The notes under the pieces were generated by a model. The model searched no databases. It was not told the origin of the DNA and worked only from the letters and a program-made list of their open reading frames with translations. From the NCBI RefSeq assembly GCF_000586555.1, contig NZ_AZUC01000045.1, forward strand, positions 1 to 64,000: 64,000 bases of DNA. The letters run 5' to 3'. How positions within the stretch are numbered: position 1 is the stretch's first letter; each line of letters opens with the position of its first letter. The stretch comes from Sporosarcina sp. D27 (GTDB lineage: Bacteria; Bacillota; Bacilli; Bacillales_A; Planococcaceae). The position numbers and the translations under genes are program-made. Below are positions 1 through 8,636 of this stretch, piece by piece.

Positions 1-133
1 GAGCAACGCGAGGGAGATGAGAGCTGCCTTAATTTCAGCCAAGTTCGCTAAAATACGGCAAATCGAACTCTTCGTCGTTCGATTGGCTGAGAGCAAGCCC
101 CTCGGAAAGCGTCCGCTCGCAGCGAAGATCAAC
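1..133. repeat. Dispersed intergenic repeat, copy A (left end outside the window)
   Basis: The block at 93-133 (CAAGCCCCTCGGAAAGCG, then a GC-rich stretch, then TCAAC) reappears inverted at 51215-51254. The motif GAGCAANGCNAGGGA at 1-15 also recurs in that second copy. Copy A carries about 65 extra bases, including a hairpin with arms AATCGAAC and GTTCGATT near 60-84. No open frame is convincing here. Similar blocks are, from memory, common between genes in Bacillales; function unknown. Confidence 0.6.
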
Positions 134-160
134 TTTTCATAGTTAATTCTATTGTAAAGG

Positions 161-236
161 AAAAAGACTGTAGGCAAGCCCCATGATTTCTGGAGTTTGT
201 CTACAGTCTGACCAGCCCAATATGTGGGCTGGCTTT
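161..236 (-). terminator. Two hairpins downstream of the methyltransferase gene
   Basis: Read on the minus strand, the stem CCAGCCCA/TGGGCTGG (212-232) comes first. A longer stem follows, GACTGTAG paired with CTACAGTC (166-209), ending in a TTTTTCC tract. The second is a good intrinsic terminator for the gene ending at 240. Confidence 0.65.
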
Positions 237-239
237 ACT

Positions 240-845
240 TCATTCATATCGATAGATCAATATACGTTCGTCCTCATTGTCAATTGACAGTATAGGGATG
301 GGGATTTCTTCAATTCGCTCAAAAGGGGTTTGTTCTTCCAAAAAGTACACGAAGGCAGTCGTGGGGTAATAAAGGATGATATCCACCTGTCGCTCATAAC
401 GGTCAACAGAGTCTAGCACATTGCGAATGACTGTCTGGAAAACCTCCACTGAAAATGGGTTGAAAAAGTAGAAGACATTTTGTCTAGCTTGAATCGGATA
501 CGTTTCTGCAGTAGTTTGTTCAAATTCAATAGAGCCGCGAAACCGTTTCTGCGAAGCTCGAAAATCCGCGAGATTGACAAACGCTTCTTGCAGCAAACGT
601 CCATTCAAGTCGACGCCTGTGACGATACTTCCAAAACGATACGCGCTATAGATTGGGACCCTTCCTTTGCCGCATCCAAAATCCACGAGATGATCCGTGG
701 AACGTAGCGGATAGATTTCAAACAAGGCGTCCAATACGCTGTACGGCGTCGCTTCATAGCGGTTATAATGCGCTGAACTTTGTAGGATTTCAATTGTGCC
801 TTCCGTACGAATACGAAGGATTTTGTCCATTTCTTGATCGGTCAT
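240..845 (-). CDS. Class I SAM-dependent methyltransferase
   Basis: The 201-residue product has the glycine-rich SAM-binding motif VDFGCGKGRV at about residues 54-63. The acidic end of the next strand, TGVDLNGR at about 77-84, would contact the SAM ribose. A later FYFFNPF segment sits where motif IV is expected. This is a compact Rossmann methyltransferase without an extra domain. The substrate cannot be read from the sequence. It lies 20 bp downstream of the start-side neighbour corA on the same strand, so the two may be co-transcribed, and a terminator follows it. Confidence 0.75.
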   Translation of the reverse strand: MTDQEMDKILRIRTEGTIEILQSSAHYNRYEATPYSVLDALFEIYPLRSTDHLVDFGCGKGRVPIYSAYRFGSIVTGVDLNGRLLQEAFVNLADFRASQKRFRGSIEFEQTTAETYPIQARQNVFYFFNPFSVEVFQTVIRNVLDSVDRYERQVDIILYYPTTAFVYFLEEQTPFERIEEIPIPILSIDNEDERILIYRYE

Positions 846-864
846 TCCTCACCCTCCTTTTCTT

Positions 865-1803
865 TCACTTGAACATGGACCGATTCGATTTGGTTTTCAA
901 TATTTCTCCCATCCAGCCTTTCTTTTTCAAATAGAAGTAAAGGCCGAATGTAGTGGACAGAATGACAGTGAGGGCAAAGGCATAACCGTGTGCCCACTCA
1001 AACTCCGGAATCGACTTGAAGTTCATTCCCCAGATTGCCCCGAAAACTGCTGCCGGGGTAAAGATTGTAGTGATCACTGTGAGTGTTTTAATGATTTCGT
1101 TTCCTCGCTGATTGGATACAAGACTCTCCATGTCTGTTAGAGCCTCCACTTCTTGGCTGTACTCTCTTATCAGCATCTTGATTCGTTTTATTCTCGTGCA
1201 TAGCCTCTTATACTCAAGTGTTCCAAGTTGTTTTTCTTCAAAAGTCTCTTCAATCGTCATTTGAACCTCGACTAATGGTATGACTAAGTTATTCCAAATA
1301 ATCAATTCATGCCTGCTTTGTGCAATACGTTCTAGCAAAGCCATATTATTATTTTCTTTAATTTCCCAAATCATCTCTCTTAGACGATATTCAAACTGAT
1401 CAATTTGCTCAAGAAATTTGTGCAGAACCGCATTTAGAAGGACGATAAATGCCTGAACTGCATTTTCCGAACCCTCCAGTTTTTGTTCCATTTCATCACG
1501 AGCTTCTTTCGGGAACAGATCCTGATTTAACTGTGACGTCAGCAACGTATCTTTCGTGAGGAAAAATGAAAAGGTCTTATTTTCATCTTTACTGTGCATG
1601 CTTTGTTCGTACGTAAGCCTCCCCCAAAGTGCCTCCTCATCCTTAACTGCCGTTGAGTTACCGATGACATCTTGTTTGTTCTTTTCAAGGGTTTCAAGCC
1701 ACTTACTACTCATATGGGATTGATGGGAAAGTTCTGCCTTCAAGTCCGTTTTCTGCTCTACTTCAATCCATTCCCAGTTGTCATGCTTGAAAGAAAAATA
1801 CAC
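865..1803 (-). CDS. corA: CorA-family magnesium/divalent cation transporter
   Basis: The 312-residue protein has the CorA layout: a soluble alpha/beta N-terminal domain, a long charged helical stalk (about 120-240) and two C-terminal membrane helices. The family signature GMN is at about 259-261 at the end of the first helix (AIWGMNFKS). A short basic tail follows the second helix. CorA proteins form pentameric Mg2+ or Co2+ channels in the cytoplasmic membrane. The loop after GMN reads KSIPEF rather than the canonical MPEL, as in divergent YfjQ-type members, so the preferred ion is uncertain. It is divergent from the CBS gene at 2077. Confidence 0.85.
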   Translation of the reverse strand: MYFSFKHDNWEWIEVEQKTDLKAELSHQSHMSSKWLETLEKNKQDVIGNSTAVKDEEALWGRLTYEQSMHSKDENKTFSFFLTKDTLLTSQLNQDLFPKEARDEMEQKLEGSENAVQAFIVLLNAVLHKFLEQIDQFEYRLREMIWEIKENNNMALLERIAQSRHELIIWNNLVIPLVEVQMTIEETFEEKQLGTLEYKRLCTRIKRIKMLIREYSQEVEALTDMESLVSNQRGNEIIKTLTVITTIFTPAAVFGAIWGMNFKSIPEFEWAHGYAFALTVILSTTFGLYFYLKKKGWMGEILKTKSNRSMFK

Positions 1804-1995
1804 ACCGATTCCTCTCTTTCATATGGTTCTTTTCTCTAGTTTACCTGTTCTTTCTACTGAAGCAAACTTGTGAAAGAGGATTTGCATCTATAGAATACGG
1901 GAAGAAATAGATATCGTGTGACAACTTAGCCATTAGCAAGACTTTTCCAGGTCCGTACTATACAATAGAAGATGAACAACGCGACTGAAAATACC

Positions 1996-2025
1996 TTGCT
2001 CTATGCTTTCTGTTTCACTTATAAT
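1996..2025 (+). promoter_or_regulatory. Predicted sigma-A promoter for the CBS-domain gene
   Basis: A TTGCTC box at 1996-2001 and a perfect TATAAT at 2020-2025 are separated by 18 bp. The start codon is at 2077, behind a GGAGGG ribosome site. The rest of the 1804-2076 gap must hold the divergent corA promoter, which I could not place. Confidence 0.5.
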
Positions 2026-2076
2026 GGTTTTTACAAAACATTTTGAAATGATTGAAAACAACTGGAGGGATTATGA

Positions 2077-2709
2077 ATGCGCGTACGTGACTTACTCGTT
2101 TCTAGAAATTATGTAACTACAGTTAATGACAAAGATACTGTGACCGAAGCACTTGATAAAATTCGAAAAAGTGGCTTTCGTTCCGTTCCTGTAGTGGATG
2201 CTAATGACAACTACAAAGGAATGATATACAAAATCCATCTTATTGAATATTTGTATGAGCAGAATGGTAATGCAGCTGCGACGCTAGATACGATTATTAA
2301 GCACCACGAAGATTCTATTGAAGAGACTTCATCATTCTTGGATGCACTATTAAAAATCAAAGCACTTCCTTTCATTTCTGTTACCGATCATGGCAAGTTA
2401 GTCGGTATTCTGACACACAACAAAATTGAAGGCGTGTTCCAAGATGCATTTGGTGTCAACACAGGCGGGTTGAATCTTACTATCTCCTCAACGGAAGCTC
2501 GTGGAATGATTGAAAAACTTGCTCGTACACTTCGCGGTGAAAACATAGAAGGTATGCTAACGCTCGATAACGGTTCCGTGCTTGTAAGACGTGTTGTTCT
2601 GACACTCGAAGGAGAAAAAACAGAGGATGAAGTCGAAGCACTTCGTGCGAAACTGGAGAAATCAGGTTTCCGCATTCTTCAGATGGAACGTCTTGAAAAA
2701 CAACTTTAA
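2077..2709 (+). CDS. CBS-pair protein, possible c-di-AMP-binding CbpA type
   Basis: Of the 210 residues, about 1-125 form two CBS motifs (VRDLLVSRNYVTTV...FRSVPVVD and LPFISVTDHGKLVGILT). The remaining 80 or so residues look like a small ACT-like alpha/beta domain. CBS pairs bind adenine nucleotides. The length and CBS-plus-ACT layout match the listerial protein described as c-di-AMP-binding CbpA, but I assign this by general resemblance. The osmolyte importer further downstream would fit, because c-di-AMP governs osmolyte and potassium uptake. The start ATG follows a GGAGGG site. Confidence 0.65.
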   Translation: MRVRDLLVSRNYVTTVNDKDTVTEALDKIRKSGFRSVPVVDANDNYKGMIYKIHLIEYLYEQNGNAAATLDTIIKHHEDSIEETSSFLDALLKIKALPFISVTDHGKLVGILTHNKIEGVFQDAFGVNTGGLNLTISSTEARGMIEKLARTLRGENIEGMLTLDNGSVLVRRVVLTLEGEKTEDEVEALRAKLEKSGFRILQMERLEKQL

Positions 2710-2713
2710 TCAG

Positions 2714-2755
2714 AAAACGGACATCTCGCTTTTTTTGCGTGGTGTCCGTTTTCAT
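2714..2755 (+). terminator. Intrinsic terminator after the CBS gene
   Basis: A ten-base perfect stem, AAAACGGACA with TGTCCGTTTT, encloses a 19-base T-rich loop directly after the stop codon. The trailing T run is short. Confidence 0.7.
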
Positions 2756-2898
2756 GTTTCTTCCCTAAGTGCTCAACTTAAAGATCGTTTTTAGTAACAA
2801 CACAGTTGCTGCTGTCAATATGACAGCTTTTCTTTTTTAATAACCGTTTAACCTCGTGCTTAATCGGGTATAGGTAGTAGTTGAATGGAGGCGTTGGT

Positions 2899-4572
2899 GT
2901 GATTAAGATTTCCATCCGCAGAACGTATAGATTTCAAGAAATAGTGAATACTTTTTTGAAAAATGGGTTTAGCCACGTACTCTTTCGCCTCGGGATTACA
3001 GAACGCAGAGCTGCAGCAAAGATGAAGAACGAACCTCTGGATATGAATCTTCATAATATCGGACAAAAATTGAATCGGACTTTGCAAGAGCTCGGTCCGA
3101 CATTCATAAAGTTAGGGCAGATTGCAAGTACTCGACGCGATTTAGTACCCATTGAAATTATACGTGAACTTGAAAAACTTCAAGACCATGCCGAGCCCTT
3201 TTCATTTGAGGAAGTCCAGCAAATTATTGAAAAAGAGCTAGGAAATCCACTGGATGAACTATTTGAATCCTTCAACGACAGGCCACTCGCAACTGCATCA
3301 ATCGGTCAAGTCCACGCTGCCTACTTATATAACGGTGAAAAAGTAGCTGTTAAAGTTCAGCGTCCCGACATACGACAAACCGTGGGTACGGATTTATCCA
3401 TTCTAAAAGAAATAGCATCCATTATTGAGAACAACACGGATTGGGGAAAATTATATGGTGTTCGTGCCATTATTAACGAGTTTGCAGATTCACTACTCAG
3501 TGAGCTCGATTACGAAACTGAAGGGAGAAATGCTGAACGTATCTCTCGACAAATGAAAAAAGATCCGTCTGTGTACATTCCAAAAATACATTGGGAGCTT
3601 ACCTCCAAAAAAGTATTGACGATGGAGATGATCGAGGGAATTAAGTCTGATCATATCGATTTGCTAGATGAACAAGGATATGACCGGAAACTACTCGCGA
3701 GAAAACTAGTGAATTCCATGTTTAGTCAAGTGCTTGACCATGGCTTCTTTCATGGCGATCCTCATCCAGGAAATATATACATAATGCCTGGAAATGTTAT
3801 TTCTTTTATTGACTTTGGAATGATCGGAGTCATGGATGATCAGCTCAAGCTCCAGTTCGCAAAGCTAATTATGGAATTGGAACGCGGTAATACAAAGGGC
3901 ATCATCAAAGTATTAGATGCAATGGGGATACTACAAGACGAAACAGATATCAAAAGCCTACAAAAAGATTTAGGTATGCTCAAAACTAAGTACTATGACG
4001 TTCCTCTAAAAAATATGAGTTTGGGAGACATCTTCATGGACCTGTTTGGGGTTGCCTACCGTCATCAAATTAAGATCCCGAGTGAAATTACAGTTTTAGG
4101 GAAAACGATATTAACACTTGAAGGACTGATTTCAAAGTTAGATCCCAATATGAGCATCATGGATGGCGTAGAACCTTTTGGAAAGAAACTTATCAAGGAG
4201 TATTACAGTCCAAGTTCCCTACTTAAATCCGCTTGGGAGAGTGTGAGCGAAAATGCAGAGATTCTCGTAAATATTCCGCGCGATTTCAAAGATATAAGTA
4301 CAGCTGCAAAGAAAGGGAAATTGAAACTGGATATTAACTTACGTCAAACCAGTTTCATTCTTCGAAGAATGGATATCATTAGCAATCGACTCGCATTCAG
4401 TGTCATTCTTCTTGCTTTTAGTATTTTAATGACTGGATTGATCATCGGTTCTGCCATTGCTGGAGAAAATAATATGTTACTGAACCTTCCTGTTATTGAG
4501 GTCGGTGCGATTGTCGCATTTTTAATGTTTGTATTTCTTCTCTTTTCCATTTTCAAGTCTGGAAGAATGTAG
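2899..4572 (+). CDS. AarF/UbiB/ABC1 family atypical protein kinase
   Basis: The product is about 557 residues, the usual length for bacterial UbiB-like proteins. Visible family motifs are the KLGQIASTR segment near residue 75 (the KxGQ motif that covers the active site), AVKVQRP with the ATP-site lysine, and HGFFHGDPHPGN near 285 followed by FIDFGMIG (catalytic and metal-binding Asp). Two hydrophobic helices close the C-terminus. In proteobacteria UbiB supports ubiquinone synthesis; in Bacillales the role is unclear and may concern menaquinone or membrane lipids. I prefer the GTG at 2899 because TGGAGGC lies six bases upstream; an in-frame TTG at 2881 has no good ribosome site. Confidence 0.85.
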   Translation: MIKISIRRTYRFQEIVNTFLKNGFSHVLFRLGITERRAAAKMKNEPLDMNLHNIGQKLNRTLQELGPTFIKLGQIASTRRDLVPIEIIRELEKLQDHAEPFSFEEVQQIIEKELGNPLDELFESFNDRPLATASIGQVHAAYLYNGEKVAVKVQRPDIRQTVGTDLSILKEIASIIENNTDWGKLYGVRAIINEFADSLLSELDYETEGRNAERISRQMKKDPSVYIPKIHWELTSKKVLTMEMIEGIKSDHIDLLDEQGYDRKLLARKLVNSMFSQVLDHGFFHGDPHPGNIYIMPGNVISFIDFGMIGVMDDQLKLQFAKLIMELERGNTKGIIKVLDAMGILQDETDIKSLQKDLGMLKTKYYDVPLKNMSLGDIFMDLFGVAYRHQIKIPSEITVLGKTILTLEGLISKLDPNMSIMDGVEPFGKKLIKEYYSPSSLLKSAWESVSENAEILVNIPRDFKDISTAAKKGKLKLDINLRQTSFILRRMDIISNRLAFSVILLAFSILMTGLIIGSAIAGENNMLLNLPVIEVGAIVAFLMFVFLLFSIFKSGRM

Positions 4573-4610
4573 CGGCTAGTCTAGTCTTAAGAGACTTAGT
4601 CGTTTTTTTA
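4573..4610 (+). terminator. Probable terminator after the UbiB-like gene
   Basis: An imperfect stem (CGGCTAG with TTAGTCG, including G-U pairs) is followed by seven T residues at 4603-4609. Pairing is weaker than in other terminators of this window. Confidence 0.45.
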
Positions 4611-4728
4611 CACACTTAAGCAAGTAACCAATTTTACTAGGTAAAATGGATTGATTTTGCAATTCCAGAATATGAATTCTAGAGTTGTTAGTGGGACAAT
4701 TTCCTAATTCGATAAAGGAGGAAGACGC

Positions 4729-5841
4729 TTGATTACATTTAAAAACGTGTCCAAAAAATATCCAGACGGCTTTGAAGCACTAAAAGATTTAACCTTTGAT
4801 ATTCATGATGGTGAACTATTTGTACTGATTGGGCCAAGTGGTAGTGGGAAAACGACTACGATGAAAATGATTAATCGGTTAATCGAACCTTCAGGCGGAG
4901 ATATCAAAATCAATGAAAAAAGTGTCTCGTCTGTCAACCCCGTAGAGCTACGAAGAAGTATAGGATATGTTATTCAACATATTGGCTTGTTGCCACATAT
5001 GACTATCCGTGAAAATGTTGGGCTCGTCCCTCAACTAAAAAAGATGGAGGAGAAAGACTACCGCAATAAGGTAGATGAACTGATGACGATGGTTGGATTG
5101 GATCCAGATACATATGCGGATCGATATCCTCAAGAACTGAGCGGAGGACAGCAGCAGCGCATTGGCGTGATTCGTGCAATGGCCGCAGAACCGCAAATTA
5201 TTTTAATGGATGAGCCATTTAGTGCGCTTGACCCTATAAGTCGCGAACAGCTCCAAGATGAATTGGTCAAACTGCAACGCGATGTAAAAAAGACGATTGT
5301 GTTCGTAACACATGATATGGATGAAGCCCTTAAAATTGCTGATCGTGTTTGTATTATGAAAGATGGAGAAATTGTACAAATCGACTCTCCTGAAGCGATT
5401 TTACGTCGCCCGGCCAATGAATTTGTACGGAATTTCATCGGAGAAGATCGCTTAAATGAAGCGGTTATACTTCCCCCTCTCGAATCTCTTCTTATCAAAC
5501 CCATCTCCACTCTTTATAAAAGAGGACTTGCAGAAGCTTTGAAAACGATGCAAAAAAAACGAGTCGACACCTTGATTGTCGTTGACGAAAACGATCATTA
5601 TCTTGGTGTGGCATCTATATGGGATGTACAAAAGCATTTCAATGACGAAACGCTTACGTTAAACGACATCAAAAAAACAGATCACGCGAAATTCTATATC
5701 GATGAACCCGTCGCAGAAATTTTCACGAAACTAAATGAATCAGGTTACTGGTTTGTCCCTGTAGTTAATCGCGATGAAAAGCTACTAGGTCTCGTCAGCC
5801 GATCGAGTCTCGTCGAGTACGTCGTTGATGAACTACTCTAA
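4729..5841 (+). CDS. opuCA: Glycine betaine/carnitine/choline ABC importer, ATP-binding subunit with CBS domains
   Basis: The 370-residue ATPase has Walker A GPSGSGKT at 35-42, signature LSGGQQQR near 138, Walker B IILMDEP and the switch histidine in VTHDMDEA. Two CBS motifs fill residues 255-370. This architecture belongs to osmoprotectant importers of the OpuA/OpuC/ProV type, where the CBS pair senses ionic strength or c-di-AMP. Translation starts at TTG (4729) behind a strong AAAGGAGG. The permease/binding-protein fusion follows after 39 bp, forming a two-gene operon. Confidence 0.9.
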   Translation: MITFKNVSKKYPDGFEALKDLTFDIHDGELFVLIGPSGSGKTTTMKMINRLIEPSGGDIKINEKSVSSVNPVELRRSIGYVIQHIGLLPHMTIRENVGLVPQLKKMEEKDYRNKVDELMTMVGLDPDTYADRYPQELSGGQQQRIGVIRAMAAEPQIILMDEPFSALDPISREQLQDELVKLQRDVKKTIVFVTHDMDEALKIADRVCIMKDGEIVQIDSPEAILRRPANEFVRNFIGEDRLNEAVILPPLESLLIKPISTLYKRGLAEALKTMQKKRVDTLIVVDENDHYLGVASIWDVQKHFNDETLTLNDIKKTDHAKFYIDEPVAEIFTKLNESGYWFVPVVNRDEKLLGLVSRSSLVEYVVDELL

Positions 5842-5866
5842 ACTGAAAGATAGGATACATTTTGAC

Positions 5867-5883
5867 AGGAGGTCTTTACTATT
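5867..5883 (+). promoter_or_regulatory. Ribosome-binding site that selects an AUU start codon
   Basis: AGGAGGT at 5867-5873 is the only strong Shine-Dalgarno sequence near this gene. Seven bases further lies ATT at 5881-5883 in the permease frame. The same frame has a TGA at 5863, so no ATG, GTG or TTG lies between that stop and ATT 5881. The next GTG is at 6004, inside the first membrane helix. Confidence 0.65.
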
Positions 5884-7434
5884 AACGAAATATGGAATGA
5901 TACAGTAGATGTCTTTACAAATCGATGGCCCACTATTTGGAGCCTATTTCTTGAACACGCGACTCTTTCTCTGATTTCTATCGGAATCGCAATCCTCATT
6001 TCAGTGCCCCTTGGAATCATTTTGACACGCAACACAAAAATAGCTGAGCCAATCATCGGGGTCGCTTCTGTCCTACAGACAATCCCGAGCCTGGCCTTGC
6101 TTGTGTTCCTTGTTCCATTTATGGGGACAGGCAAAGTACCTGCAATTATTGCGCTCACAATTTATGGCTTGTTGCCAATCCTGCGCAATACATACATCGG
6201 TATTCGCGGAGTTGACCGCGCTACAGTTGAAGCGGGTATTGGTATGGGAATGACCAGCCGACAGGTCCTTACGATGGTTGAATTACCGCTTTCGTTAGGT
6301 GTTATTATGGCGGGTGTACGAACTGCAACTGTTTTAATCGTCGGTGTGGCTACCATCGCCGGATTAATAGGAGCTGGTGGACTTGGAGATCTCATTTTCC
6401 GTGGTCTTCAAACGTACAATTCGGGACTCATCCTTGCAGGCGCAATTCCATCTGCTTTGCTAGCAATCGTGCTCGACTTCATTTTGAAAAAGGTAGAAGG
6501 AATGGCGCAGCCGGGTAAACTCTCCCGCAAAACAAAAAAGAATATTACACGAGGTGCGATTGCCGTCATAGCAGCCGTTGTCCTAGTGTTCGCCGTTACT
6601 TCATTCACAGGTGGAAATAAGGACACTATAACGATTACCGGTAAAAACTTCACAGAACAAGAGATTATGGTCTATGTGCTTGGTCACTTGATTGAAGAAA
6701 AAACGGACTTGGATGTAAAATACGAATCATTCCTCGGCGGATCCACCCTCGCTTTTGAAGGGCTCCAGCAAGGTAGTTATGATGTCTATGTAGAATACAC
6801 AGGAACTGGGTTAATGAATTATTTGAAAGAAGATGCGATTAACGATCCTGACGAGGCGTATAATTATGTAAAAAAAGTATTCAAAGAAAAATACGATCTA
6901 GTCTGGTTGGAGCCAATCGGTTTTAATAACACCTATACACTAACTGTGCGTCAGGAAGATGCGGACAAATACGGACTTGAAAAAATGTCTGACTTGAAGC
7001 GAACTGCTGACTCCATGGTGCTTGGTACAGAACCGGAGTTCCAAGAAAGAAAAGATGGATATCCTGGCTTCCAGGAACTTTACGGGTTCTCATTTAAAGA
7101 GGCAAAAACAATGGACACAGGTATCATGTATAGTGCCATCAAAAACGGTGATGTCGACGTTATCGATGCTTTCGGTACAGATGGACGCATTCCTGAGTTT
7201 AACTTAAAAGTGTTGGAAGATGACAAAAATCTATTCCCTCCTTATTATGCAGCTCCACTCATCCGTCAAGACGTGCTAGACAAGCATCCAGAATTGGAAG
7301 AAGTTCTGAATATGCTAGCTGGCCGAATTGACGATGAACGCATGCAACAATTGAACGCACGTGTGGATATTGACAAAGAGGAATATGAAACCGTTGCCGT
7401 CGACTTCCTGAAAGAAGAAGGTTTGATTGATTAA
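5881..7434 (+). CDS. Osmoprotectant ABC importer, fused permease and substrate-binding protein
   Basis: From the proposed ATT start the protein is 517 residues. The first 250 or so form a ProW/OpuCB-type permease with about six helices and the EAA-loop region (GVDRATVEAGIGMGMTSRQ). After a last helix (AVIAAVVLVFAVTSF), an OpuAC/ProX-like binding domain begins at TITGKNFTEQE and runs to the C-terminus. Fused permease-binding proteins are known in osmolyte importers and put the binding domain on the outer membrane face. Beginning at GTG 6004 would delete 41 residues including most of helix 1. The aromatic residues of a betaine box are plausible but cannot be assigned by eye. Confidence 0.85.
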   Translation: MNEIWNDTVDVFTNRWPTIWSLFLEHATLSLISIGIAILISVPLGIILTRNTKIAEPIIGVASVLQTIPSLALLVFLVPFMGTGKVPAIIALTIYGLLPILRNTYIGIRGVDRATVEAGIGMGMTSRQVLTMVELPLSLGVIMAGVRTATVLIVGVATIAGLIGAGGLGDLIFRGLQTYNSGLILAGAIPSALLAIVLDFILKKVEGMAQPGKLSRKTKKNITRGAIAVIAAVVLVFAVTSFTGGNKDTITITGKNFTEQEIMVYVLGHLIEEKTDLDVKYESFLGGSTLAFEGLQQGSYDVYVEYTGTGLMNYLKEDAINDPDEAYNYVKKVFKEKYDLVWLEPIGFNNTYTLTVRQEDADKYGLEKMSDLKRTADSMVLGTEPEFQERKDGYPGFQELYGFSFKEAKTMDTGIMYSAIKNGDVDVIDAFGTDGRIPEFNLKVLEDDKNLFPPYYAAPLIRQDVLDKHPELEEVLNMLAGRIDDERMQQLNARVDIDKEEYETVAVDFLKEEGLID

Positions 7435-7445
7435 CTCCTAAAAAA

Positions 7446-7484
7446 ACCACGTAGAAAGGTGATTTCCTTTCTACGTGGTTTTTT
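7446..7484. terminator. Bidirectional intrinsic terminator
   Basis: A perfect 14-base stem, ACCACGTAGAAAGG with CCTTTCTACGTGGT, is followed by TTTTTT. A-runs upstream make it usable by the convergent gene ending at 7501 as well. Confidence 0.85.
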
Positions 7485-7500
7485 ATGAAAAATCGATCAA

Positions 7501-8529
7501 TCAGACGATGAAGTACGCAATTACTGACAGCAAGATTGAAGTAACAGTCATTGCTGCAAGCGGGCGAAGTGCTCGCGCGCGCAGATCTCGTAGGCTTACA
7601 TTCAATCCAAGTCCAACCATAGCTGCCGTTAGGAGCCAAGTTGTTAATACGGAAATGAATTCATAAACACCATCGGACACTGGAATGATTGGCCCGAATA
7701 CATAACTTCCTAGTACACTTAAAATGATGAAACCGACCAGGAACCATGGAAACTCGATTTTGGTATCTGCTTCTTCTGTTCCTTTGCTTTTACGTTTCAT
7801 AATCGCGATGAAGATGAAGCATAATGGGACAAGCAAGAACACACGACCGAGCTTCGCAAGTAGTGCGATGGCAAGACCGTCTTCACCTGCAGGAGCTCCT
7901 GCTAGCGCAACGTGTGCAACTTCATGCAAGCTGATTCCTGACCACATACCGTATTGAATTGCATCGAGAGGTAAAAATGGACGTAACACTGTATATCCGA
8001 TGGCAAAGACTGTACCCATCAAAGCGATAATTCCGACACCAATTGCTGTGTCTTCGTCTTTTGCTTTCACGATCGGTGCGATTGCAGCGATTGCAGCCGC
8101 TCCACAAACCCCTGTACCGACACCAAGTAAAAGCGAAATATTTTTATCCGCCTTAAACATCTTAGCGAGCCATAGTGTCATGAAGATGGCGAAGATAATG
8201 ACGCCGACGTCACGTACAAGCAAGCCAAGACCATCGCTAAGTACGGTATCAATGTTTAGTTTAAGACCGTACAAAATGATCGCTATCCGCAATAAACGTT
8301 TAGATGAAAAGGCGATGCCTGACCGAATTGCTTCAGGATAGCCAAAAAACTGTCGAAATGCGACTGCAATGATAATGGCAGAAGCTAGTTGGCCAATATG
8401 GTCAAAACCTGGTAGCTTCGCTAGTAAGTAGCCTAAAAATGCAATGAAAAATGTAAATGCAACCCCACCAATCCAAGCAGCTGGCTTCGATAGCTTTTTG
8501 GGTGAGGGCGCTGTTGATGATGAATTCAT
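7501..8529 (-). CDS. YeiH-family putative sulfate exporter
   Basis: From ATG 8529 (AGGAGGTG six bases upstream) the protein is 342 residues, the family's usual size; the open frame continues upstream but without a ribosome site. About ten hydrophobic helices are visible. Typical blocks are GVGTGVCGAAAIAA in the middle and the GLGLNVSLRDLR segment near the end. UPF0324/YeiH proteins are described as putative sulfate or sulfite exporters, on limited evidence. A LysR regulator is divergently transcribed from 8637, the classic arrangement for LysR control of a neighbour. Confidence 0.85.
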   Translation of the reverse strand: MNSSSTAPSPKKLSKPAAWIGGVAFTFFIAFLGYLLAKLPGFDHIGQLASAIIIAVAFRQFFGYPEAIRSGIAFSSKRLLRIAIILYGLKLNIDTVLSDGLGLLVRDVGVIIFAIFMTLWLAKMFKADKNISLLLGVGTGVCGAAAIAAIAPIVKAKDEDTAIGVGIIALMGTVFAIGYTVLRPFLPLDAIQYGMWSGISLHEVAHVALAGAPAGEDGLAIALLAKLGRVFLLVPLCFIFIAIMKRKSKGTEEADTKIEFPWFLVGFIILSVLGSYVFGPIIPVSDGVYEFISVLTTWLLTAAMVGLGLNVSLRDLRARALRPLAAMTVTSILLSVIAYFIV

Positions 8530-8636
8530 GTTGAACACCTCCTGTCGTTTAGTATACGCTCCTAGTTTCCATAAGGAAAATAACAATATATAATAGCTAT
8601 CATAAGTAAATCCATATGTGAGGAAGGTGTGAGTAA

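Noticed and set aside
6004..7434. GTG 6004 as start of the permease-binding protein
   Set aside because: It would cut into the first membrane helix and has no ribosome site; ATT 5881 has a strong one.
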